DNA of 64,000 nt from the NCBI GenBank assembly GCA_036571765.1, contig BROE01000020.1, forward strand, positions 15,116,931 through 15,180,930. The letters run 5' to 3'. Positions 21,800 to 32,400 of the stretch are shown one piece after another (within the stretch, counting starts at the first letter, position 1; each line of letters opens with the position of its first letter). This DNA comes from Plecoglossus altivelis (taxonomy: Eukaryota; Chordata; Actinopteri; Osmeriformes; Plecoglossidae). The position numbers were made by a program, and so were the translations under genes. The notes beneath the pieces are model-generated. The model was not told where the DNA came from. It worked only from the letters and a program-made list of their open reading frames with translations, and searched no databases.

Positions 21800-21994
21800 C
21801 TTCTTCTTTGGCTCTCGGTGATTGGAGCTCTTCCTCCTCTCAAAAGGCATCCTGGCCAAGAAAGGGAGTTGTGCCTTGTCACACCTTAGTATTCCCACCA
21901 CCCCTATGATGCGTGTCCCTTCCTGGAATTCTTTGGGCTTCCGATCCTCGTACTTCGGTCTCGTTAATAAGCCCACGCATGGGTCCCAGAACAC
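21800..21994 (-). other. Exon-like open segment, minus strand, unidentified
   Basis: On the minus strand a 65-codon open stretch is bounded by ag at its start and by gtgagctg at its end, phase 0 to 0. It begins VFWDPCVGLLTRPKYEDRKP and includes EFQEGTRIIGVVGILRC and PFERRKSSNHREPKKK. The composition is protein-like rather than repeat-like. The acceptor side (gaatccgtgag) lacks a pyrimidine tract. I do not recognise the family and see no sure partner exons. Confidence 0.25.
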
Positions 21995-22612
21995 CTCACG
22001 GATTCATACAATGAAGGTGGAGTGAAGGGTGATTGGGGAGGGTCCCATCCTCTGGGCTCGGACTGGGAGGCCACACAATGGAGCTAAGGCTGGGCACACA
22101 GACCTGGGCCATGACGTCACACCTCACACCTTACACCAGGAAGTGTTGTGCAACCGCCGATACGTGGACTTCCTCCACAGTCTCCTTAGGACAGGAAAAG
22201 ACCAGCTTCCTGCGAGGTCATAAGTGAACTCCTTGTAACCGAAAAGCCCATTGAAGTATGCCATTCCCGCTCACTCGCTGCTTTGAAATGGAATCGTTCC
22301 AGCTTTGATATGGAATCATTCCAACTGGGACAGGGTGAGTCCGTGTAGGGCAGCGGCAGGGGCATGGAGTGAGGGGGGCTGGCCGAGATGGAGTGACACA
22401 GGAAGTGACTGTCTCTACGCTGTCTGTCGCAGCGTGTAGTGAGACCAGGTCACACAGCGGGGCCTTGGACGCAGAGAGACCAGCTCTGTGGGAAAAGCGC
22501 CGTAAGCATGAAGTCTGTGTAGAGGCCAGTGAGGAGACCTCCAGGGAACTAGTCCTTCCCTGCCAGGGAGAGAAAATAGAAACACACAAAATTGTTCTTT
22601 TTCTGTTATTTT

Positions 22613-22656
<44 letters not shown>

Positions 22657-23622
22657 CCTCTCTCTCTCTCTCTCTTTTTCTCTCTCCCTCTTTCTCTCTC
22701 TCTTACTTGTTTTTTTCTGCCCTCTTTCTCCACGTCTCTCTCCCTATCTCTCTCTTACCTTCTCGCTCTTTCTTTCTCTCCTTCTGTCTGTCAGTCTCTT
22801 TCGTTATTTCAATTTCCCCTTCTCTCTCTTGCTCCCTCTCTCTTTCGCTCCCTCTCTCTCTTGCTCTTTCTCCTCTCTCTCTCTTACAGGCATCATTAGT
22901 TTTCTCATGGCAAAGACATTACCCTTTATCACAAAATATAATATTTACAGTAGCTGGCTGAAAGTTTCAGTTGACCTTTATATGCCTGTGTTTGTGTTCG
23001 GGTGCCTGTGTGTGTATGTGCACACCCTGTGTGCGTATGTGCACCCTGTGTGCGTATGTGCACACAGGGTAGTAAAGCTGTGCTGGAACCAGACAGATTC
23101 ATGGGGACTTAGTGGTCCAGCTCTCTGGATAATGCGTGCGCATGCCTGACTCTGTCCTGCGTTTCCCGCTCATGTACGATCTCTCTGACGTAGCAGAGCT
23201 GGGAAAGCTCTCAGAGCACAAGGGCCCTGACGTAGTCTATACTGTCTCTGGGAACTCTCACAGAGAACCATGCAGCCTCTCCGCCCCTCTATTCGTAATA
23301 ACGCCGTTGCAATGATGTCACTGTTTTTGTTGCTGTTTTGGCTGTGCTGTTATTGTTGGAGCTACTGATATGTAATGTCCTGTTCAGTTCTGAATACCAA
23401 ACTCAAGATATTACTATTAAACTGTAAATTAACGTTCTACAATAACAACTGGCTCTTCCCAAATGTTGAAATGATAGATTTGAGGTATGTTCTAAACATG
23501 TAACATTCTGACCTCCTCTTGCATAGCCTACACCAGAGTTGTGAGAGGCTGATAGGGACAGTTGTAAAAGTCCTGACCTCACCATAACCATTGACCTGCC
23601 TTCTGAACCATCTCATCCACAG
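21990..23622. other. Intergenic, spacer part 2
   Basis: Contains a CT-rich microsatellite (22614-22884) and a small inverted repeat (ACCCTGTGTGC near 23023 with GCACACAGGGT near 23060). No gene seen. Confidence 0.5.
22614..22884. repeat. CT-rich microsatellite
   Basis: A nearly pure CT run (22615-22652) followed by CT/TTTC units. Confidence 0.88.
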
Positions 23623-23712
23623 ATGTCTCCAAGTCCCTGACCTTACCCTGGATGAAGAGGACTGGAACTTCCAGCTGAGTCACCCCTTCAACCTCATCAT
23701 TGACTCTGCCCG
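23623..23712 (+). other. Exon-like open segment, plus strand, unidentified
   Basis: 90 bp between acceptor tcatccacag and donor cccg|gtgagc. One frame is open: CLQVPDLTLDEEDWNFQLSH then PFNLIIDSAR, with one base in and two out. The splice sites are good and the composition is protein-like. I do not recognise the protein. It could be an exon of a lineage-specific gene, an antisense or non-coding RNA exon, or chance. Confidence 0.3.
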
Positions 23713-24275
23713 GTGAGCTTTGCCTAACTGACGGAGGTCAGCGGGGGTTATCTGACCCTTGTTATCAGTGCATACATGCTGACAGACTCCCAGTCTGCAG
23801 TTTCCATCATGCTACCAGCTCGCAGCTGCAGACTGGCCCGGCAGTGCTCTTCACAGCCCGTCCTGTCGACCTCTGACCTGCCGTGGTCCGTTGGGACTTC
23901 CAGACACAGGCTCCTCTTTGTTATGATGAAAGATGTGTGCCCGGGAACCTTTAGATGTCAGAGCTGTTGGCATGTGTGTTACCCTATCAGCTGATAAACC
24001 AACAGCACTGAGGGAGTTGGCAGGGGCTTCACTGAACAGGGCTCAGGGATGTCTGGCTCTGTCAAGGCATGTCCTGATCCACTATTGTAATTTCCAGGGG
24101 GAGTCTTTGAAGAATGACAATTAGACACCAGGAGGCTCCTTCCAGCTCTTCCACTTACCTAGCACTCATCTTGTACCTCTCCATTTCTTGTTGTTTACAA
24201 CCAACGGCGCCCACCCATTGTGCCCGTTGTTTTGGCTTGTGGAGCTGATTGAGGTTCCGTCCTCCTCCTGAACCT

Positions 24276-24552
24276 GGAGGAGAGAAGACGGTGGAGAGAG
24301 AAGGAGGTGGAGAGAGGAGGAGGTGGGGAGAGAAGGAGGTGGAGAGAGGAGGAGGTGGGGAGCGAGAAGGAGGTGAAGAGAGAAGAAGCTGGAGAGAGGA
24401 GGAGGTGGGGAGAGAGAAGGAGGTGGGGAGAGAGAAGGATGTGGGAGAGAGAAGGAGGTGGGGAGAGAGAAGGATGTGGGAGAGAGAAGGAGGTGGGGAG
24501 AGAGAAGGAAATGGGGAGAGAGAAGATGGTGGGAAGAGAAGGAGATTGGGGG
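24276..24552. repeat. GA-rich minisatellite
   Basis: About 14 copies of GGAGAGAGAAGGAGGTGG with variants (GGATGTGG). Polypurine on the + strand. Confidence 0.9.
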
Positions 24553-25126
24553 AGATGATGAGACAGAAACATCCTTGTCCATCGTTTTTATCTGGCTGTC
24601 AAGCCACTCATTGGAAAGGAGAGTGTTGTGATGAAGTCACATTCTCAGAATGCTTACACTATCAGTTGTTTCAAGCGGTGCTGAGGGTGCAAGCCACGGG
24701 GGGGTGGGGGTGGGGGGGGGGGGGAGTTTGTGTGTGTGTGCACAGGGGGTACCAGGGGCTGGAGTGAGTGGAGACAGACACAGCAGTATGAGCCAGACAA
24801 ACATGGGAAGAATGGTTATGTGTCGAAATAACTTTGCTTAATTGGAAACCCTCTCTTACACACACGCTCACAGCACCAAACACTAACCTCTGTCTCTGTC
24901 TTCCTCTCTCTCACTGTCAAGTCATCCCCTGATCATTCCTAATCTTAAGTGTCCCCTTTGTGTTTTCTCATTCCAAACTTGTGCAAAGGAGCAGGTGTGA
25001 CCATGAGAGAGCAAGTGAGACCAGCGTATCTGTAGACGGCACTTAATAATGCTGTATTCATCTCAGGCACAACCCTCCCTCAATAACCTTTTCTCAACAT
25101 AGATCTCATCTGCTCTCCCTGTCTCA

Positions 25127-25130
<4 letters not shown>

Positions 25131-25192
<62 letters not shown>
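25131..25192. repeat. CT microsatellite
   Basis: About 31 uninterrupted CT units. Confidence 0.95.
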
Positions 25193-25193
<1 letters not shown>

Positions 25194-25423
25194 GGTGGCT
25201 CTCAATTTTATAATTAATCTCAAAAAGCTGTGTTATCTGGTGTAGTGGGTGTTGTTGGATTTCATGACATCTGTACTGTACGGGTGTGTTTTGTGTTAGA
25301 ATTATCCTGTCTGTGTGCAGCAGGGTGTGTTTGTGTTAGTAATATGCCTGTGTTGCACAGGGTGTGTGTGAGTAATGTACCTGTGTTGCACAGGGTGTGC
25401 TACCAACACCAGGGGCGTTGCAG

Positions 25424-25597
25424 CAACGCTTGCAGGTGATCAGGGACAAGATGGCGGACAGGGCGGAGCTTCTAGCGCGTCCCCAGCGCTTCTCCGCCGG
25501 CCAGCCGCTGTCCAGGCGGGAGATGGAGATCGAGCAGGCGCTTTTCCATGGCAACGATCGTCTAGGTTTCCTCTCAACGCTCTATTCCCCACCCAAG
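25424..25597 (+). other. Exon-like open segment, plus strand, unidentified
   Basis: 58 codons between an acceptor (gggcgttgcag, or the in-frame alternative at 25393) and donor caag|gtgtgt, phase 0 to 0. It reads QRLQVIRDKMADRAELLARP, QRFSAGQPLSRREMEIEQAL and FHGNDRLGFLSTLYSPPK. Charged, GC-rich and amphipathic, it looks like real coding sequence. I cannot name it. A 33-bp segment at 26192-26224 could continue it in phase. A second frame is also open here, which lowers confidence. Confidence 0.4.
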
Positions 25598-25916
25598 GTG
25601 TGTGTGTGTGTGCGAGGGCGGGCGACTCTTGATTGCCCGTCATTTAGCTCGGCTCATTACCTCCTTTTTGATTTAAAACCACTTTTCTAATCTTGGTTGT
25701 TTATTAACTTAGAGGATGCTTTTGTCTAAATAGTTTGATCCAACTTGTGCTATATAATGTTTAATATTGATTATGTGTCTTTTCAGCTGCATAGATGCTT
25801 GAAGGTTCCTTGTATTAACATTGCAACTACACATGAGTGTGTCTTCAGCGCTAATTAAGATTTTGTTGCCTTTCTCAGAGGATAGATGCCAAGATTGTCG
25901 TCCACCCTCTTCCACA

Positions 25917-25918
<2 letters not shown>

Positions 25919-26008
<90 letters not shown>

Positions 26009-26009
26009 A
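25919..26009. repeat. CT microsatellite
   Basis: CT runs with two interruptions, ending in CTAG. Confidence 0.93.
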
Positions 26010-26191
26010 GGTGGCCCACTGCTGCTGAAGTGTGGTAGCAGGTAGCAGTCCAGGCTGCAAAGCCCAGATTGTGTATTGGTGCCTGAGGCCTGGGATCTGG
26101 GCTATCATCAGGCCTGCTGGCATCTGGCTCTCTTATCAGCCACATAGCTCTGTCCATTAGCAGCTCTTTCATCTGCTCCTCTGTTCCCCAG

Positions 26192-26224
26192 CTCCACCAC
26201 CAGATTCCCTTTTTCTACCCCAAG
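26192..26224 (+). other. Exon-like micro-segment, plus strand
   Basis: 33 bp between ctgttccccag and caag|gtatga, phase 0, reading LHHQIPFFYPK. It joins in frame to the segment ending at 25597. The evidence is only splice sites and phase. Confidence 0.2.
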
Positions 26225-27252
26225 GTATGAAGCCATCAGAGGAAAGATCTTTCAGCAGAGCCGGGCCGGGGGGAGAGGGGTGGGGGGTGGGGAGTGGAGG
26301 TCTGAGGATAGAAGTCATGAAGCCTTAAGAAGTTCAGGTCCATTAAGTGTAGGACCTGGGACTGTATGGAGACAAACACAAGTCCATGACTGTATTGGTC
26401 TGCACACATCCAGTCACTTTGTAAGCAGTTGCCAGGGTGTTTACATGTGTCAGTAGTGCTACAGCTGGAATGAAGCTCTGCTGCATTTCACCCATGTGTT
26501 GAGGGACAAGGGCCAGCTCAGGGGGGGGTCAAGGACCTGAGAGTCTTACTACACCTGAGAGGGGGGCCTGCAACCTGGCTTGCTCTGTCAACCCCTGCTA
26601 ATTCCAGCAGTTCCAGGGAAACCCCTAATGAATACCTCTGAATATCGGACAATACAGTTCCGGAATGCGAAATAATAACAATATGCGGTGGGAACGCAGG
26701 ATTGTGTGTGTGTGTGTGTGTGTGTGTATGCGTGTGTGTGTCCATGTGGGGGGTCAGAGCTTTTGTCTATGTTTCCTGCCTATGTTGACAGCAAGTGTTG
26801 AGTTTTCTGTTCAGGTTGTGTAATTGAAGAGTTTAGATTCAGGAATGGCTTACTCGTATCTTAAGTGTGCGTGAGTGAGGCAGCGAGAGAAGGAGGGAAG
26901 GGTAGTGAATGTCGTAAAGGAGACTTTGTGGCTACCCCTGTTGAAAGCTGAAGGAACGGCAAACAACTGCCTCCAACCACACAGCTCTCCTCCACAGTCT
27001 CTATCACCACCTGTCATCCGTGATTCCATAATCACTACTGCTAAATGCTTACCTAGTCACCGCCGAACATGAGCACTGTATACACACTGTTACCTGAACC
27101 ACCACTCTACAGGCTTATTATCTTGTATAAGCATATTATCACCATCATTCACAGCTGCAGAGAAGCAAGAAAATGACTGTTTGCTTGGATTTGTACTTCT
27201 TACTTGCACTAACAATCTCACGCTGAGCGGCAGGGGACTTTCCCCTCATCCT

Positions 27253-27370
27253 CCCCCTTCTCCTGTTCCTCCTCCCCCTTCTCCTGTTCCTCCTCCCCCT
27301 TCTCCTGTTCCTCCTCCCCCTTCTCCTGTTCCTCCTTCCCCTTCTCCTGTTCCTCCTTCCCCTTCTCCTC
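27253..27370. repeat. 21-bp pyrimidine-rich minisatellite
   Basis: Five to six copies of TCTCCTGTTCCTCCTCCCC plus two more pyrimidines. The Pro-rich reading frame across it is a repeat artefact. Confidence 0.9.
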
Positions 27371-29396
27371 TTTTCCGTCGCTCACCTCCCAGCCTTAGAC
27401 TTCCCCGTTCACAGACTCAGCAGAATCGCTGTTAGTTTGTTTGCGTGTGTGGCGTTGGTTTTTTGCCTGCATGTGTGTGTGTGTGTGTGTAACAGAGACT
27501 GTGTTTGTGTCTATTACTGACTTTGTGGCTTACCTCCCTGCTGGGTTTCCAGAGCTTTGATGCTGAGTCTGGGGACCAGAGATGATCTCTGGTCAACGTC
27601 TGTTTTTTTTCTGTCTCTAATCCTGGCCACAAGAAGCAGCTGTGCTCTCAGCTCTGACTCAGTTGATGGAAGGGCAAATCAAGGTGCTCCGTTTTGCCCT
27701 TGCTCATTCTCTCTGTCTCTCTCTCGCGCTCCCTCTTTTCCTCTCTCTGCCTCGCTCCCTTTTTCGACGTCTTGCCTCTATCGTTCTCCTTATCGTCCTA
27801 CCTTCCTGGGTCCAACTCGGTCCAACATGTCCCCAGGGTGTCACTCTCCACCTCGTACAGTTCTTGTTGACATAACAGAGAATCTACCTTATACAGAGAT
27901 GTTGACTGTTTTGCTCATCCTGCATCCACAGTTACTGTAGGCTACCTTTCAGTCAGGAGTATACATTTCGCTGTGGCCCAGTATTAGTGCTGCTGGTTTC
28001 TGAACTGCAGAGAGAGGTCATTGAGAGCGTGTAATTACAGTAATGCTTAATGTGCCCCAGTCACCATGGTCACACCCCTTACATAAGATACCTAACAACA
28101 GTGCTCTTTGATGAACATGCACCTAGAAAACAAGCCCAGGATTGATGACTGCTGTCCATGACTGCTCTACAGTGCCTATTGGGCCTGCCTGGAAACCTGG
28201 AGTTCATATCATTTTCAACGCTTGACTCCTATCTACGAAGGTTGGAGACAAGGAGAGATAGAGAGAGGGAGACCCACAGAAAGACAGAGAAACAGAGTGC
28301 GTGCATGTCTGCATGTGTTAGTTGACAGTATGAGAGTGAGAAATAATCTGAGAAGAGTGTCGTGAAATACTGGTAAGGGCTCAAAACAATGCTTTGCTAC
28401 ATCAAAAGCCTACTGGTGGTTAATAGTCAACCGAAACACTAAGTAAATGAACAGACTGAGACTGGCTGGGGGAGTAACTGTCCTTGAACCGTTTCTCAAA
28501 GCTTAGCCCATCACATCCACCCTCTATGAGTGAAAGCATGGTTATGCTGACCAAAAATAATGAAAGACAATGCACAAGCGGGTCAGGAAGGAAGAATTAC
28601 TAACGCATTCTCTTGACCTTGCACCAGAGCAACGCTTGATATCATTACTTGTTCAGACATCCGTTTATTCTATTAAATCCCCTTAATTAATCATTACATA
28701 TCAGCTTTGTTCTACCCTTCCTTCCTTAGGACTATCTGTGTATGTTTGTTCATATGGTCTACATAGAGCAAGGGAGTGGATGACCCACCCTAAAAAAAAA
28801 GAAAATATCAATTTGAAACATGACTATAATGGTGCAAGATGAGTACATTCTAATGCATTTAGGGTTGGGGGAATTAGGCCTTAGCTGTTGTCCTGACCCA
28901 GTTACTAGGCCTTCCCTAGTAACAGGTTAGGGTTGAGCCAGGCTAGGGTTGAGGTTAGAGTTCCAGGCTGAGGCCTTATCCGTTAGTCTGACCCAGTTAC
29001 TAGGCCTCCCTCTCCACAACTGTCTCTTGACTTGTTCTCTCTTCTCTCTCTCTTTCTGTGAGTCTCCTGTGCTTTCCTTTGCTTTCTTGTCTTTTCTACT
29101 TTCTCACTTCCTTTCTCTAATGGATTTAAGAGGTAAGTTAAGGTTTATGGCTCATGTTCTGCTCTGAGATTCAGTGAAGGCAAATTCTTTTATTCACGTC
29201 ATCTTTTTGCGGTGGCCTCCTTACTTTAGCCAACACGTTGACTAAGTGTTCCCTTGTGGAAAAGGATTTTGATGGTAAGGACACGGAGACCCAAAGTCAT
29301 TTGGGTTGGTGAGGACTTCATGGAAGTTTTAGAATAGCTTTCTCTTCAAACAAAGTTCTCAGCGGTTTCCTCGTTAGCTCAGTGTCTGATACCACA

Positions 29397-29481
29397 AGAT
29401 GGTGTGTGTGGCCGTTTCCATTGAGATGGTCTGTGTGGCCCCTCCCATTGAGATGGTCTGTGTGGCCCCTCCCATTGAGAT
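29397..29481. repeat. 27-bp tandem repeat
   Basis: Three copies, the first diverged, of ATTGAGATGGTCTGTGTGGC followed by CCCTCCC. Confidence 0.88.
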
Positions 29482-32400
29482 GGCATAATGTCTTAAATAT
29501 AGAGCCATTTTTGTCTAGAAACATACATTGTTTCTTACCATTGTCAACCCCATTGTGTGGACTTTAATCACAATCTTGCGCCAGTTGTGACATCTGGTCA
29601 ACACACCGAGGGAGAGGACATGAGGAGGGGGCAGTGTTGATTAAGGGACGTTATACAGGTGGTCTGGTGGATGCAGAGGGACGCCGCTCATGTTAAACTA
29701 CACAGACACATCACTGACAGAGATATTACTATCTATATCAAATTAAGATTTTCTATTTAGTCTGTTCATATGCCTGCCAAGGACGTCTCAGACCACACTC
29801 TAACTACACCGGAGGAAAACAGCTACAGGATGTTTGCAACTCTAATCCAGAGTTGAAGAAGAGCCAGAGGCCAATACAAACATTGTGTATTTTCATATTG
29901 TTTGTGTCACATATTTCCCTCAACGTAAGCCACCACCGCTGCCCCCCAAAGACCCCCTCATCAGATAGAGTCAACAAGCGATGCATGTTTCCTAGTCCAG
30001 TCCCGGCTCTCCTCTCCCCCCCATGTGACATCCCTGTGTGATGATAGCAACACAAACATCAATGATCACATATCCAAATAAGATCATGCCTGTCCCTCCC
30101 ATGGTGTCATAAAAGGCAGAATGGGGACATCAGTGGCACAGGGAGGTAAAGAAGTTGCAAGTGTCATATTTGGATTTCGGGCATCTATGGTCTTCTGTCT
30201 AAGGCTATCAGCAGTTCGCTTTAACACTGGGTTCCCCTCTCTACTCAAACCGAAGACAGAAAGAATGTATGTGTTTGTCTGAGACAAAAATGATGACGAT
30301 TTTACTATACTTTGCTATGATTTTTCTATTGAAAATGGTTGATTCAGGGTAATTGACTTGGGTTGTTTAATTATGTGTACATAAAGTCCAATTCCTAGAG
30401 GTAAATAACTTTTGCTGTGGTTGGGTAGTCTATATACAGTAAGGGCATGTTGAAGGAGGTCTATGGGACTGGCAGCATGTTAATGTTTGAGCAAACACAG
30501 CTGGTCTGAATGAGGCTTAATTGATTGTTAGGTATGTTGAAACCTTAGGTTGACACTGGAATTCAGAAGAGTAGTAAGGTCAATGATGTCATAAGACTCT
30601 TGACCCACAGCAGTTATTGTTGTGAATAACCTTCCACAAACCTTGTCTGGAATGTGAATTCATAGTCTGGTCTGGCTGATTTTAGTGTGCACCATGTGCA
30701 TCTGTAGAAAACAGTATCCATTCTCAGGGGCGTGTTGTCATAATACACTGCATTAACATGACACCATATGGCTGTGCTCTTCTCGCCCATGACTTCATCT
30801 GTGACCGATCCCACACATTTCCCAGAAACATCAGACTAGAACATTCATTTTACTCAGCATGCCCTGCCCCTCCCTACATATCTACCTCTGACGACAGATA
30901 TAGATATAATGTTTACAATCACTGCACTGGAGACGGAAAACAGTTTGTTCATCCTGCTTGTATCTGTCCTGAAACGTGCTCATTCTTTTCAGTTGAAGAT
31001 ACTTTGTGTATGTGTCTATCCAGGGTGATATCGCAGGATGATTGCTCTGCTCGGTATCATGGACTGCTGATTCACACAAACCAGAGGACACTATGCTTTC
31101 CCCAGGAACACCTAGTTTAGTCATTCACGTTTCATCGTGGTGGATTTCGGCGCTGAAAAGAATGCTACCTCCGCTCGATCAGCACGGTGAAGTTCCACCG
31201 GTTGTAAGATTATTCAGTGATCTGTTTCACCCTCCAGACTGCCTTCAATGACTCTGCACGCACCACTGGCACTTGTCTATTTTGTAACTGACTGGTGTCA
31301 TCTGAGCGTCCCCTCGATGCCGCACCATCCCTTTCGCAGCCTATTTATACACGCTCTAGCGTACACTCGCCACACTGCTCGACATTTGAACGTGTTTATA
31401 GTTCACGTTGGCCGTTGCTTTACTTCAAAGTCATTGTCGTGGACTTGGCAATTTGCGTACACCTCTTCTTCTCCTCAGAGACAGCGCCAGTATCCCAAAC
31501 TGCCTTCCAAGAAAACAACTGTAATCATAAACAAAGGAGGTGCTGCTTCCTTGTGGTTCTGCACATCTGGACTTCCCTCAGATTAAACATCCCCTATGTG
31601 ACCCAGGCTGGAAACCATTTGTTCACCGGCAGTGCCGTCACTCCTGCCAAAAACTGAGAGGGGGGTGAAGGGGGACGGGGTAGAGATGGGGGGGGGGGGG
31701 TGAGGAGAAGGGGGGGGGGGCGACTCCCATGAAAGGATGCCTGGTATGGAGTTCATTTGGCTAACAGTCCTGGTTGCAGAATAGCATGATATTTGGCAGT
31801 GTTTTTAGATGTAATCTCCCATTTGATTTTCATTCACTGAGCAGGATGGGAGGGTGCCAGTCCCCTTCTCCCCTGAGGTACCACATCCCACCCATATCAG
31901 GGTCAAGCTGGCTCTCCCATAAACACTGATTAAATGCCCTGGAAATGATTCTCTGGCAGTGCTATACAGTGATATAAACAAGGGCACAGTTTCATGAGAA
32001 GGGCAGTGTTACATAGAGACCAAAATCCTGAAAAAGATCCAAGTTGAAATAAGTTACCGTTGGAACAGTGAACTTTCTGCCATGTGGATGTGTCCTGATA
32101 TGTTTCTGTCGCCTTGACAGACTATGTTCTAACTGAAGAGGAGAGCGAGGAGAGAGTCCTGCCAGCAGTTCTTGGTTCCGACTTCTCGGTTCTGACTTCT
32201 GACATCTCTGTCATTCAGATCTAGATTTGGGTTTGTACTGTACTGTGATCCACTGAGTGGACCTGCTCATCATAGAAACCTTGGTCTATTCTGTACAGTT
32301 CTGTACAAATGGACTTGCAAAAAAACATACCATTTACCTCCTAATCCTAACTTTCTGAACCTAAAATAGTTGTAATGCGCAGTTTCGAAATTTGGTTATA

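Noticed and set aside
24249..24767. Long Glu/Arg/Gly-rich frames
   Set aside because: Produced by the GA-rich minisatellite.
30758..31120. 120-codon ORF in the spacer
   Set aside because: No domain, no signal peptide, no splice context, AT-rich codons. Length is compatible with chance.
31473..31540. Segment cctcag|AGACAGCGCC...AAAGGAG|gtgctg with frame QYPKLPSKKTTVIINKG
   Set aside because: Lys-rich and short, with a weak donor. Nothing recognisable and no partner.
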